A DNA stretch of 6,431 nt from JAVBOJ01 sp031550755 (lineage in GTDB: Bacteria; Bacillota; Clostridia; Oscillospirales; UBA929), in assembly GCA_031550755.1 (NCBI GenBank), contig JAVBOJ010000128.1:1-6431 (forward strand), written 5' to 3'. Within the stretch, counting starts at the first letter, position 1. Every line of letters begins with the position of its first letter. A program made the position numbers and the translations under genes. Under the pieces are notes generated by a model, which did not search any database, was not told where the DNA came from, and saw only the letters and a list, made by a program, of their open reading frames with translations. This document shows, one piece after another, positions 1-6,005 of the stretch.

Positions 1-242
1 GGGCCGACGCCGGTCAGGTCGCCATAGGGCATCAGCAGGACGTTTTTGTCCCGAAAGCCGACCACCTCGGCGGGGATAAAGCTGTCGCCGCGCAGGGAGT
101 AAATTTCGCACATCTCCCCGATTTTGACCGCCGGGCCGTTGGATTCCACGGTCAGCCCCGCGATCATATGCACCTTGCCCGAGTAGCGCAGACTGTCCAT
201 ATCGCGCAGACCCAGGCTGTACTTTTCAAGATCGATGGACAT
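1..242 (-). CDS. fliI: Flagellar export ATPase FliI, N-terminal 80 residues (3' part outside window)
   Basis: FliI is the cytoplasmic ATPase of the flagellar type III export apparatus; it forms a hexamer and is held in check by FliH. Only the N-terminal beta-barrel domain is visible. After MSIDLEKYS the protein reads RYSGKVHMIAGLTVESNGP (residues 19-37), then KIGEMCEI (39-46) and VLLMPYGDLTGVGP (67-80), the usual FliI/F1-like N-domain pattern of a GKV strand, an ESxGP turn, IGExC, and the M-P-(F/Y)-G segment before the ATPase core. The Walker A and B motifs lie beyond the left edge. The ATG at 242 has an AGGG ribosome binding site 7 nt upstream (250-253). It is preceded by a 135-base gap after fliH, unlike the overlaps among fliF, fliG and fliH. 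Its position directly after fliH supports the call. The frame is open to the edge. Confidence 0.95.
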   Translation of the reverse strand, partial: MSIDLEKYSLGLRDMDSLRYSGKVHMIAGLTVESNGPAVKIGEMCEIYSLRGDSFIPAEVVGFRDKNVLLMPYGDLTGVG

Positions 243-278
243 GGCAATACCCTGCTTTCTTCTTCCTGATATGCGCAA

Positions 279-297
279 GGGCGGGTTGACCCCGCCC
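279..297 (-). repeat. GC-rich inverted repeat in the fliH-fliI gap
   Basis: A perfect 7-bp stem, GGGCGGG and CCCGCCC, encloses the 5-nt loop GTCAA as read on the minus strand. It sits about 35 nt upstream of the fliI start. Only TT follows the 3' arm, so it lacks the U-tract of an intrinsic terminator. It could be an mRNA stability or processing element, or could slow ribosomes or polymerase between fliH and fliI. The rest of the 243-377 gap shows only a weak 6-bp stem at 342-358 (CCCTTT/AAGAGGG with a GAAAA loop and one G-U pair) and the fliI ribosome binding site. Confidence 0.55.
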
Positions 298-377
298 GGA
301 TGTTTCCAGATAACAGATAGGGATGCGGAGACGTTTCCCTGCCCTCTTTTTCAAAGGGGGTGCCGCAGGCCGGGGGA

Positions 378-1124
378 TTATTCCTCGTCCATGCCGAAAT
401 TGTGCGCGATTTGCGACAGCTGGGCGGTCACGCCGGCATCGACCACGCCGCTTTCGGTCTCAATGAGGCAGCCGCCGTACCCCACGGTGGGGTCGTTGAC
501 CACCGAGGCGGCGATGGTGCCGCCCGGCGTATGGATGTTGACCTCGCGCGACTTGAAAAAGCGCACGTATTCGCTGGGATTGACCCGAAGGGTGGCCTTT
601 GTCTCCGATTTGACGCTGGCCAGCGCCTGCCGCAGCATGGAGAGAAAGGCGCCGTCGTTGCTTTCCAGCTCGTAGCCCAAAATTTTCTCGGCGATGTCCA
701 GTGCCAGCCGGAACAGCTGCGGCTCCATATCGCGTGCGACCCGGTCGCGCTCCATGTTGGCCTCGGTCAGCACGGCGTCAGCTTCCTTCTGGGCGCTCTC
801 CAGCAGCTCCAGGATTTCATTTTGCGCGCGGGACAGCCCCTTCTCGAAGCCCTCCTCCTCGCTGCGGCGGCGGAGCTCCGAGACCTCCCGTTTGGCTTTT
901 TGCCGGATGGCGGCGGCCTCATTGCGGGCATCCTCCAGCAAAAAGGTGACCTCCTCCTGCGCGGCGGCAATGAGCTCGTCATAGGCCGCCTGCCATTCGG
1001 CCTGCGGGTCGGGCCGGGGCGCGGTATCCTCAATCGGCAAAGCGGCTTCCGCCGGTGCCGGACGCGCCGGCGCCTCGGGTTCCTCCAGCAGGCGGGCGTA
1101 GGTGGCTTTGATGACCCTAGGCAA
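378..1124 (-). CDS. fliH: Flagellar assembly protein FliH (export ATPase regulator)
   Basis: FliH binds and regulates the export ATPase FliI and tethers it to the export gate and C-ring; it is related to the peripheral stalk of ATP synthases. With the TTG start at 1124 the protein is 248 residues. It begins MPRVIK, like the short conserved N-terminus of Firmicutes FliH. A Pro/Ala-rich linker follows (about 15-42), then a long charged helical or coiled-coil stretch (about 43-135) containing the Gly-spaced segment EGFEKGLSRAQ (91-101). The C-terminal FliI-binding domain includes DIAEKILGYELE (143-154), RVNPSEY (180-186) and DPTVGYGGCLIETESGVVDA (211-230). The TTG start is chosen because GGAGG (1134-1138) lies 9 nt upstream. 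The in-frame ATG at 1133 abuts that GGAGG, and longer versions would add an Arg/Ser-rich shadow of fliG. It overlaps the fliG end by 8 bases, implying translational coupling. Confidence 0.93.
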   Translation of the reverse strand: MPRVIKATYARLLEEPEAPARPAPAEAALPIEDTAPRPDPQAEWQAAYDELIAAAQEEVTFLLEDARNEAAAIRQKAKREVSELRRRSEEEGFEKGLSRAQNEILELLESAQKEADAVLTEANMERDRVARDMEPQLFRLALDIAEKILGYELESNDGAFLSMLRQALASVKSETKATLRVNPSEYVRFFKSREVNIHTPGGTIAASVVNDPTVGYGGCLIETESGVVDAGVTAQLSQIAHNFGMDEE

Positions 1125-2124
1125 TGACCTCATCCTCCGATCCGCGCGAGACAATGATTTCGCCGGCGTCCTGCAGCTTGCGGATGATGTTGACGATCTT
1201 CTGCTGCGCCTCCTCGACATCGCGCACACGCACAGGCCCCATGAACTCCATATCTTCCTTTATCATGTCCTGCAAGCGTTTGGACATGTTTTCAAACACC
1301 ACGCGCGACACATCCGGCGTGGCGTTTTTGAGCGCCACGGTGAGGTCGGTATTTTCCACCTCTTTGAGAATGCGCTGAATGGCGCGCTTGTCGAGCTTGA
1401 CAATGTCCTCAAAGACGAACATTTTGCGGCGGATATCGTCGGCCAGCTCGGTGTCCTTGAGGTCGAGGGCTTCCAGCACATGGCGCTCGGTGCTGCGATC
1501 AACGGCGTTGAGGATATCGACGATGGACTGGATGCCGCCGACGGAGGTAAAATCATCCATGCCCATCGAGGAGAGTTTTTTGTCCAGCACGCGCTCAATT
1601 TCGCGCACATATTCGGGCGAGGTACGGTCCATCTGGGCGATACGGGCGACGACCTCGGTCTGCTTTTCCAGCGGCAGCTTGGCCAGCACCAGGGCGGCCA
1701 GCGACGGGTCGAGATAGGACAAGATCAGCGCGATGGTTTGCGGGTGCTCGTTTTGTACAAAGTTGACCAGCTGATTGGGATCGGCCCGGCGGGCAAAGTC
1801 AAACGGGCGCACCTGCAACGAGGAGGTCAGCCGATTGATGAGCTCGAGCGCCTTGTCATGTCCGATGGCCTTTTCCAGCACGTCGCGGGCGTAGTCGATG
1901 CCGCCCTCGGAGATGTAATTCTGCGCCAGACAGTCCTCGTAAAATTCCGCAATGACCATTTCCTTGGTCTCCGAGTCCACCCGGCGGACATTGGTGATAT
2001 CCAGCGTAATCTGTTCGATCTCATCATCGCGCAAATGCTTGAAAACCTTGGCGGAATACTCCCGGCCCAAGGCAATCAGCAGGATGGCGGCTTTTTCTTT
2101 TCCGGTCAGCTCGAAATTCGTCAT
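1117..2124 (-). CDS. fliG: Flagellar motor switch protein FliG
   Basis: FliG is the rotor protein of the C-ring; it sits on the MS ring formed by FliF and interacts with the stator MotA to generate torque and switching. The 335-residue length is normal. The N-terminal FliF-binding domain starts LTGKEKAAILLIALG (6-20). The middle domain carries the EHPQT motif (126-130) of the FliM-binding surface. The Gly-Gly hinge is at SVGGIQSIVDILN (194-206). The C-terminal domain has the MFVF motif (235-238) and the charged torque helix region around KRAIQRILKEVENTDL (246-261), ending near GPVRVRDVEEAQQKI (296-310). The ATG at 2124 overlaps the fliF stop as ATGA, so it is probably translationally coupled. 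Its own ribosome binding site is poor (GGAG only 3 nt away, AAGGG further up). No key motif is missing. Confidence 0.98.
   Translation of the reverse strand: MTNFELTGKEKAAILLIALGREYSAKVFKHLRDDEIEQITLDITNVRRVDSETKEMVIAEFYEDCLAQNYISEGGIDYARDVLEKAIGHDKALELINRLTSSLQVRPFDFARRADPNQLVNFVQNEHPQTIALILSYLDPSLAALVLAKLPLEKQTEVVARIAQMDRTSPEYVREIERVLDKKLSSMGMDDFTSVGGIQSIVDILNAVDRSTERHVLEALDLKDTELADDIRRKMFVFEDIVKLDKRAIQRILKEVENTDLTVALKNATPDVSRVVFENMSKRLQDMIKEDMEFMGPVRVRDVEEAQQKIVNIIRKLQDAGEIIVSRGSEDEVIA
1134..1138 (-). promoter_or_regulatory. Ribosome binding site that fixes the fliH start
   Basis: GGAGG on the minus strand, inside the 3' end of fliG, lies 9 nt before the TTG at 1124. It directly touches the ATG at 1133, which makes that ATG an unlikely initiator. 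A second weaker match, GAGG, lies only 3 nt from the TTG. Confidence 0.65.
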
Positions 2125-3737
2125 CGTCTCCGCGAACCCTTCGTTTCCTCGGTCAGCCAGTTGCGCACGAGATTGGCCACGGCCTCCGGGTTTTTATCTA
2201 CAAATTCCTCCACCCGTTCGCGGGTGGCAGATTTGGTCACGGTAATTTCCTCGCCGCCGGGCCCGGTGGCCAGCCGCACCAGCTCACCCAGCTCATTGAC
2301 CTCGCCGCCGGCCTCGTCAATTTTGTCCAGCGCCAGCTTTTCGCCCTCGGTCGGCTCTGCCTTGAACAGCCCGAACAGCTTGCGCAGGATGAAAATCACG
2401 CACAGGCCGATGACGAGATACAGCGCGATGACCTTGATGAGGTCAAACAGCTTGGCCTGCTCCAGCCGGGCGTTGATCGCCGTCAGTTCCTCGGCGCTCT
2501 GGGTCACGCCGTCAAACTTGGAAAACTGCACCGAAATCCGGTCATATTGGGTGTCGTCCAGCCCGACAACGCCGGCCACGAGGTTTTTCACCGCGTCGGA
2601 CGAGTTGTTTTCATCGCTCAAATTGTTGAGGTTGAGGGCGATAGAGAAGGAGAGATCCTTGATTTTGCCCTGGGCATGCTCGATGCGGTCGAGCACCTGG
2701 TTGACCTCATAATTGACCTCGCGGGTGACGTTGGAATAATTGCTCACCTGCTGGTCGGTGGTTTCGGGATAGAGCGGCGCACCGCCGTTGGTGTCCACGC
2801 CGGGCTCGCCGCCCGCGCCGGACTGTCCGGTGGCTTTTTCGATCACCTCGCGCAGGCTGACCTCAATGCCGCGGTCGTCCACCACCGGGGAAAAAAACTG
2901 CGACTCGGTGGAATGCTGGTCGAAATCCAGCGTGACGTTGCCGGCGACGCGGACATTGTCCGCCCCGTAAATCGCGCCCAGCAGCGACATGATGCTGCGC
3001 ACGAAATCGTCGCGCACGTTGAGCTCCATCTGGTGATTGCTCACGGCGGTGGAGTAGTCGGACGCCGATTTGCGGTTGAGGCGGTTGAGGTACTGGTCGG
3101 TGATAAAAACGTTTTCCGCCGCCAGCTTTTCCACGCTGGAGGCCACAAGGTTTTCCACCGCCGAGACCTGATCGGGCGACAGGGTGACCCCGCTTTCCAG
3201 CGTCAACACGACCGACGCGGTGGTCGGCGAGACCTCCGAGGCGAAAATCAGGTTGGTGGTGTCCTGCTGGGCGATCTGCACGGTGGCGCCGCGGATGCCG
3301 TTCATCTGCCGCAGGGAGGCCACGATCTGCTCCTGCAGCTCGAATTTGGCGTACATCTTTTTGTCGTAATCGGTGGAGCCGAAGCCGCTGCCCCGGGCGA
3401 AGGTGTCATAGGTAAAGCCGGATTTCGGATAGCCCTGGGAGGCCAGGTTCATGGTCAGCCGGCTGACCTGGTCGGCAGGCACCAAAATGGTGCCTGTGCC
3501 CTCGGTCTGGACGGTGACGTTCATGCCCTCGAGCAGGGTGACCATCTCTCCGGCGTCGGCGGGATCCATATCGCGGTACAGCACGGCGTACTGGGTGCGG
3601 GTGAGCACCGAGAAGGCGGCGATAAGAATGACAAGAGCCACGCCCACCGCAATAAAGAGGCGGACGCGGTCCTTTTTTGAAGTCTTATTCCACCAGGCCT
3701 TGAGCCGCTCGAGCAGCCGCTTAAAGAGATCCTGCAT
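2121..3737 (-). CDS. fliF: Flagellar MS-ring protein FliF
   Basis: FliF is the inner-membrane protein that forms the MS ring, the platform on which the rotor, rod and export gate assemble. The 538 residues match the family. A basic amphipathic N-terminus (1-25) leads to membrane segment 1 (about 27-45, FIAVGVALVILIAAFSVL). The extracytoplasmic ring-building motifs follow: YAVLYRDMDPADAGEMVTLL (50-69), SQGYPKSGFTYD (100-111) and ELQEQIVASLRQMNGIRGA (133-151). A low-complexity Gly/Asn-rich loop lies at about 303-327, and membrane segment 2 at about 434-452. The cytoplasmic tail ends in an acidic helix, RERVEEFVDKNPEAVANLV (506-524), the usual FliG-binding site. The ATG start at 3737 has a GGGGG ribosome binding site 7 nt upstream (3745-3749). 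That is a less usual variant of GGAGG and may tune output. Its 3' end overlaps fliG by 4 bases. Confidence 0.98.
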   Translation of the reverse strand: MQDLFKRLLERLKAWWNKTSKKDRVRLFIAVGVALVILIAAFSVLTRTQYAVLYRDMDPADAGEMVTLLEGMNVTVQTEGTGTILVPADQVSRLTMNLASQGYPKSGFTYDTFARGSGFGSTDYDKKMYAKFELQEQIVASLRQMNGIRGATVQIAQQDTTNLIFASEVSPTTASVVLTLESGVTLSPDQVSAVENLVASSVEKLAAENVFITDQYLNRLNRKSASDYSTAVSNHQMELNVRDDFVRSIMSLLGAIYGADNVRVAGNVTLDFDQHSTESQFFSPVVDDRGIEVSLREVIEKATGQSGAGGEPGVDTNGGAPLYPETTDQQVSNYSNVTREVNYEVNQVLDRIEHAQGKIKDLSFSIALNLNNLSDENNSSDAVKNLVAGVVGLDDTQYDRISVQFSKFDGVTQSAEELTAINARLEQAKLFDLIKVIALYLVIGLCVIFILRKLFGLFKAEPTEGEKLALDKIDEAGGEVNELGELVRLATGPGGEEITVTKSATRERVEEFVDKNPEAVANLVRNWLTEETKGSRRR

Positions 3738-3760
3738 AAAAGAACCCCCGTGAGTTGTTC

Positions 3761-3793
3761 AACGTTTGGCCGAATGCACTTCGGCCAAACGTT
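3761..3793 (-). repeat. Perfect 14-bp hairpin upstream of fliF
   Basis: The arms AACGTTTGGCCGAA (3780-3793 as read on the minus strand) and TTCGGCCAAACGTT (3761-3774) are exact reverse complements around the 5-nt loop GTGCA. The stem ends 11 nt before the fliF ribosome binding site (3745-3749). No U-tract follows (GAACAACTC), so it does not look like an intrinsic terminator. An mRNA processing or stabilising element, or a DNA dyad bound by a protein, are possible roles. The stem is seen directly; the role is inferred. Confidence 0.8.
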
Positions 3794-3808
3794 ATCCCAG
3801 TTCCAGCC

Positions 3809-3836
3809 CCCATAAAACACCGAGGCGTTTCATGGG
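3809..3836 (-). repeat. 10-bp hairpin directly after the fliE stop codon
   Basis: Read on the minus strand, CCCATGAAAC pairs with GTTTTATGGG (one G-U pair) around the 8-nt loop GCCTCGGT. It begins one base after the fliE stop codon. No run of U follows (the next bases are GGCTGG), so it is not a standard terminator. Together with the hairpin at 3761-3793 it occupies most of the fliE-fliF gap. It may protect the 3' end of the flgB-flgC-fliE segment against exonucleases. Confidence 0.65.
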
Positions 3837-3837
3837 A

Positions 3838-4137
3838 CTATATTTGCATTCTCATGACTTCCTGATAGGCCTCGACGATTTTGTTGCGCACCTGCACGGT
3901 GAGGTTGAGGGCGATCTCCGCCTTTTGGGCGGCGATGGTGGCGGTATGAATATCGAGAGCCGAGCCGGTCATGATGCCGATGCCGGTGGCTTTGTCGGTG
4001 TAATCGGTTTCGACGGTCTGGGAGAGCGCTTTGGACAGAAAATCCGAAAAGGATTCGACGCTGTCGGCCTTGGCGGTCTGGGTGACCGACTGGGGGATGG
4101 AGCTTTGAAGAGCGGGCAATATACGTGTTACGTCCAC
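3838..4137 (-). CDS. fliE: Flagellar hook-basal body complex protein FliE
   Basis: FliE is the small adaptor that joins the MS ring and export gate to the proximal rod and is an early substrate of the flagellar export apparatus. The 99 residues fit the family (about 100). A variable N-terminus is followed by FSDFLSKALSQTVETDY (30-46), the GSALDIHTATIAAQKAEIAL block (58-77) and the highly conserved C-terminus VRNKIVEAYQEVMRMQI (83-99). It starts with GTG at 4137, served by GAGAGG (4145-4150) 7 nt upstream. It lies between flgC (82-base gap, with no clear promoter or terminator) and fliF (100-base gap filled by two hairpins), the usual Firmicutes arrangement flgB-flgC-fliE-fliF. Nothing is missing. 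Confidence 0.97.
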   Translation of the reverse strand: MDVTRILPALQSSIPQSVTQTAKADSVESFSDFLSKALSQTVETDYTDKATGIGIMTGSALDIHTATIAAQKAEIALNLTVQVRNKIVEAYQEVMRMQI

Positions 4138-4219
4138 AAAGATACCTCTCTTTCAAAATGTGAGAAATCTTCGTTCCAGTCTCCCGAATACCCCGTGCTA
4201 ATCTCTATATAATCCTGCG

Positions 4220-4669
4220 TTAGCGGCCGATTTGCAGCGCGCGGTTGGCCATGGCCTTGAAGTTGTTGATGGCGGTGATGTTGGCCTCGTAGGAACGGGT
4301 GGCCGACATAAAATCCACCATCTCGCGCTCGATATCGACATTGGGGAGCGACACATAGCCATTTTCGTCGGCGTCCGGGTGCTCCGGATCATATTTCAGT
4401 TTAAAAGCGCTGGCGTCCTCCCGCGTTTCGATCACCCGCACGCCGGCGCCGGCGTAGCCGGTATACCGCGCGGAGGCTTCGGTGAGGAATTTGGAAAACA
4501 CGGGGGCTTGGCCGCGCTCCTCGAAAATCACATATTTGCGGCGATAGGGCGTTCCATTTTCGGTGCGCGTGGTGGTGGCGTTGGCGATATTTTCGGCGAT
4601 GATATCGGTGCGGTAGCGCTGGGCGGTCAGCGCCGAGGCGCTGATATCCATGGAACGGAAGATGTTCAT
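4220..4669 (-). CDS. flgC: Flagellar basal-body rod protein FlgC
   Basis: FlgC is a proximal rod subunit exported through the flagellar type III apparatus and assembled with FlgB, FlgF and FlgG outside the membrane. The 149 residues are typical. The N-terminal rod motif is DIIAENIANATTTRTENGT (22-40), in which the usual second Asn-Ala turn is followed by a TTR segment as in other FlgC proteins, and PYRRK follows. The central FlgC signature is KYDPEHPDADENGYVSLPNV (92-111). The C-terminal helix is EMVDFMSATRSYEANITAIN (116-135). There is no Sec signal peptide, as expected for a type III substrate. The ATG at 4669 has a GGAGG ribosome binding site (4676-4680) 6 nt upstream. The gap to flgB is 35 bases, so the two are almost certainly co-transcribed. 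Confidence 0.98.
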   Translation of the reverse strand: MNIFRSMDISASALTAQRYRTDIIAENIANATTTRTENGTPYRRKYVIFEERGQAPVFSKFLTEASARYTGYAGAGVRVIETREDASAFKLKYDPEHPDADENGYVSLPNVDIEREMVDFMSATRSYEANITAINNFKAMANRALQIGR

Positions 4670-4704
4670 AAAGAACCTCCGAAAAAATCTGAAGTTAGGG
4701 GGGC

Positions 4705-5118
4705 TTACCGACCCTCGCGGATGACCAGCTTGAGCCGGGCCAGCTCGCCGTTGAGCTTGACGGTCAGCGAATCGTACAAAAGTGTGTTTTTGGCCAATTC
4801 GGACATCTCATGATCCGGATCGACGTTGTTTTCATCCATCCGCATGGTGTAATGGTCATTTTCCACCACAGTTGCCCTGACCTGCGAAGGGTCGGGCACG
4901 CCGCCGAAGGCCACATGCTTGTCCCGCGTGCGCCGGGCCTCAAACCCGGTCTGCCCTTCCAGCGCACGACGGAAGGCATCCTCAAACTCCACGCGTTGGC
5001 TCTTGTAGCCCGGCGTATCGGCGTTGGCTATATTCTGCGCGATGACCTCCTGCCGCAGCCAGGACGCATCCATGCTTTTTTCCAATCGGTCGATTTGATT
5101 GAACATTTTTCCGAGCAA
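4705..5118 (-). CDS. flgB: Flagellar basal-body rod protein FlgB
   Basis: FlgB is the proximal rod subunit exported by the flagellar type III system. The 137 residues are in the normal range. The rod signature EVIAQNIANADTPGYKS is at 24-40, followed by FEDAFRRALEG (45-55). The C-terminal part has MRMDENNVDPDHEMSELAKN (92-111), the FlgB form of the conserved NNVD-EM block, and ends with an amphipathic helix, KLNGELARLKLVI (121-133). The TTG at 5118 is preferred over the ATG at 5106: GGGAGG (5126-5131) is 7 nt from the TTG but 19 nt from the ATG. It is the first gene of the conserved fla/che order and is preceded by a sigma-D-like promoter, so it probably heads a transcript. Read-through from the upstream transglycosylase is also possible. 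Confidence 0.97.
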   Translation of the reverse strand: MLGKMFNQIDRLEKSMDASWLRQEVIAQNIANADTPGYKSQRVEFEDAFRRALEGQTGFEARRTRDKHVAFGGVPDPSQVRATVVENDHYTMRMDENNVDPDHEMSELAKNTLLYDSLTVKLNGELARLKLVIREGR

Positions 5119-5125
5119 AAAACCG

Positions 5126-5131
5126 CCTCCC
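5126..5131 (-). promoter_or_regulatory. Ribosome binding site selecting the TTG start of flgB
   Basis: GGGAGG on the minus strand is followed by a 7-nt spacer to the TTG at 5118. The alternative ATG at 5106 would be 19 nt away, outside the useful range. Confidence 0.75.
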
Positions 5132-5170
5132 TCTGATTCTGTTTCCTAAAAACGTCCCACTGCCTTTATA

Positions 5171-5197
5171 ATATCGAAAGAAAGGGGAAAATATTTA
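5171..5197 (-). promoter_or_regulatory. Sigma-D (sigma-28) type flagellar promoter upstream of flgB
   Basis: On the minus strand TAAA (5194-5197) is followed by exactly 15 nt and then TTCGATAT (5171-5178). The Bacillus sigma-D consensus is TAAA-N15-GCCGATAT, so the -35 and spacer match fully and the -10 matches at 6 of 8 bases. Transcription would start near 5164, giving a leader of about 45 nt before flgB. In Bacillus subtilis the fla/che operon is known to have both a sigma-A and a sigma-D promoter upstream of flgB, which fits. The match is read from sequence; activity is inferred. The rest of the 5119-5284 gap shows no other clear element and no terminator after the transglycosylase. Confidence 0.65.
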
Positions 5198-5284
5198 TAG
5201 GGAGCGGAGGGGAAAGTTTGCATTCCAGCGAGATTTTAGCTTTTTCACAAAAATACGCCACGAAAACAGGAAAAATTATGACGA

Positions 5285-5935
5285 TTAGGCAAAAACATTG
5301 GCGGTAAACAGCGCTTCCTGCCCCATGTCGGAAAGTCTCGATTCAATGTTTTTCAGGTAGTTTTGCGTCTCCTGCGGCAGCAGGGAAAGCTGGTTGGGGT
5401 CACTGAGATCGGTGACGCCGCGCGAGGCGACGCCGCCGGGGCCGCAATTGTAAGCGGCCAGCGCCAGCCGGAGGTCGCCGTCAAAGCGAATCAGCTGGGA
5501 GAGCAGGTACCGCGCGCCGCCGTCAATATTTTGGGCGGGATCGTATGGGTCGGTGACGCCCAGCCCCTCGGCGGTGCCCGGCATGAGCTGCATCAGCCCC
5601 ATGGCGCCGGCGCGGGAGAGCGCGTCCGGATCAAAATCCGACTCGGCGCCGATGACCGCCCTTAAAACCGCCTCGCTGATGCCGTATTCCTCGGCGGCGG
5701 CGGAGATCAGCGTATCAATAGAACCGGTGGCGGACCCCGCCTCCGGCGAAACATCTTCCTCGGTGACCACGTCGGCGTCGGTGGTCAGGGCGGTCTGCCC
5801 CTCCAGCGCACTGGCAAACATGTTGGAAAACCCTGTCATGCCTGTGCGCGAAGAGATTTCGTGCATTCGGTCATACAGCTGGGACTCGATTTGCCGCCAT
5901 TTGAGCTGGGAGAGCTGCAACCCGTAATCGGACAC
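5285..5935 (-). CDS. SLT-family lytic transglycosylase, probably flagellum-associated
   Basis: The protein is predicted to cleave the MurNAc-GlcNAc bond of peptidoglycan. The GTG start at 5935 gives 216 residues. The SLT (goose-lysozyme-like) domain spans about 72-200: catalytic Glu98 in AVIGAESDFDP (93-103), then AGAMGLMQLMPGTAEGLGV (109-127), the substrate-groove motif ALAAYNCGPGGV (158-169) and TQNYLKNI (190-197). The N-terminal 50 residues are hydrophilic and helical, followed by an acidic Thr/Asp/Glu linker (51-70). No signal peptide is visible, so export through the flagellar type III route, as for FlgJ, is plausible but unproven. The start is chosen because AAAGGGTGG (5941-5949) precedes the GTG; the in-frame upstream ATG at 6001 lies in AT-rich DNA overlapping a hairpin and adds no convincing signal peptide. 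It lies just upstream of the rod genes. It may be a FlgJ- or CwlQ-like counterpart; the specific family name is uncertain. Confidence 0.93.
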   Translation of the reverse strand: MSDYGLQLSQLKWRQIESQLYDRMHEISSRTGMTGFSNMFASALEGQTALTTDADVVTEEDVSPEAGSATGSIDTLISAAAEEYGISEAVLRAVIGAESDFDPDALSRAGAMGLMQLMPGTAEGLGVTDPYDPAQNIDGGARYLLSQLIRFDGDLRLALAAYNCGPGGVASRGVTDLSDPNQLSLLPQETQNYLKNIESRLSDMGQEALFTANVFA

Positions 5936-5940
5936 AAAAA

Positions 5941-5949
5941 CCACCCTTT
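5941..5949 (-). promoter_or_regulatory. Ribosome binding site supporting the GTG start of the transglycosylase
   Basis: AAAGGGTGG on the minus strand lies 5 nt from the GTG at 5935 (9 nt counting from AAAGG). No comparable site precedes the upstream in-frame ATG at 6001. Nearby ACCC-containing segments (ACCCACTTT and GACCC, within about 5958-5970) could pair with its GGGT, so it may be partly masked in the leader RNA. Confidence 0.6.
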
Positions 5950-5969
5950 CAGAATGGGTCAAAGTGGGT

Positions 5970-6005
5970 AAAAAAATTTGGGCAAATGTAAATTTGACCA
6001 AATTT
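5970..6005 (-). terminator. AT-rich hairpin with U-tract in the transglycosylase leader (possible attenuator)
   Basis: On the minus strand the arm AAATTTGG (5998-6005), one unpaired T, then CAAAT pairs with ATTTG, one unpaired C, then CCAAATTT (5974-5981), around the loop TTAC. That is 13 base pairs with one mismatch. The 3' arm runs straight into four more T residues, making seven consecutive T (5970-5976). It lies between the sigma-A promoter and the start codon, where a terminator could act as an attenuator. The stem has only four G-C pairs, so termination strength is doubtful. A DNA operator dyad is the main alternative. Confidence 0.5.

Noticed and set aside
360..1127. Plus-strand open frame of 255 codons
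   Set aside because: It is antisense to fliH, with no domain-like segments. The fliH frame explains the codon pattern.
1102..2712. Long plus-strand open frame of 536 codons
   Set aside because: It lies fully antisense to fliH, fliG and fliF, which are certain. Its translation has no recognisable domain and is biased as expected for the complement of GC-rich codons. There is no ribosome binding site of note.
2547..3680. Plus-strand open frame of 377 codons, rich in His, Gly and Val
   Set aside because: It is antisense to fliF. The His/Gly/Val-rich composition is the usual product of reading GC-rich coding DNA backwards.
4138..4219. Possible promoter in the flgC-fliE gap (TTATAT in an AT-rich stretch near 4207)
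   Set aside because: No acceptable -35 element lies 16-18 bases upstream and no sigma-D pattern is present. The gap appears to be an ordinary operon spacer.
5230..5284. Terminator after the transglycosylase (T-rich stretches and GAAAAA)
   Set aside because: The only pairing is a 6-bp A-T-rich TTTTTC/GAAAAA stem with a long loop, too weak to call. Read-through into flgB is therefore possible.
5936..6001. Extension of the transglycosylase to the ATG at 6001, giving a possible short hydrophobic N-terminus
   Set aside because: The extra 22 codons are AT-rich, overlap the hairpin at 5970-6005, include only a short hydrophobic run broken by Pro, and lack a good ribosome binding site. The GTG at 5935 has one.
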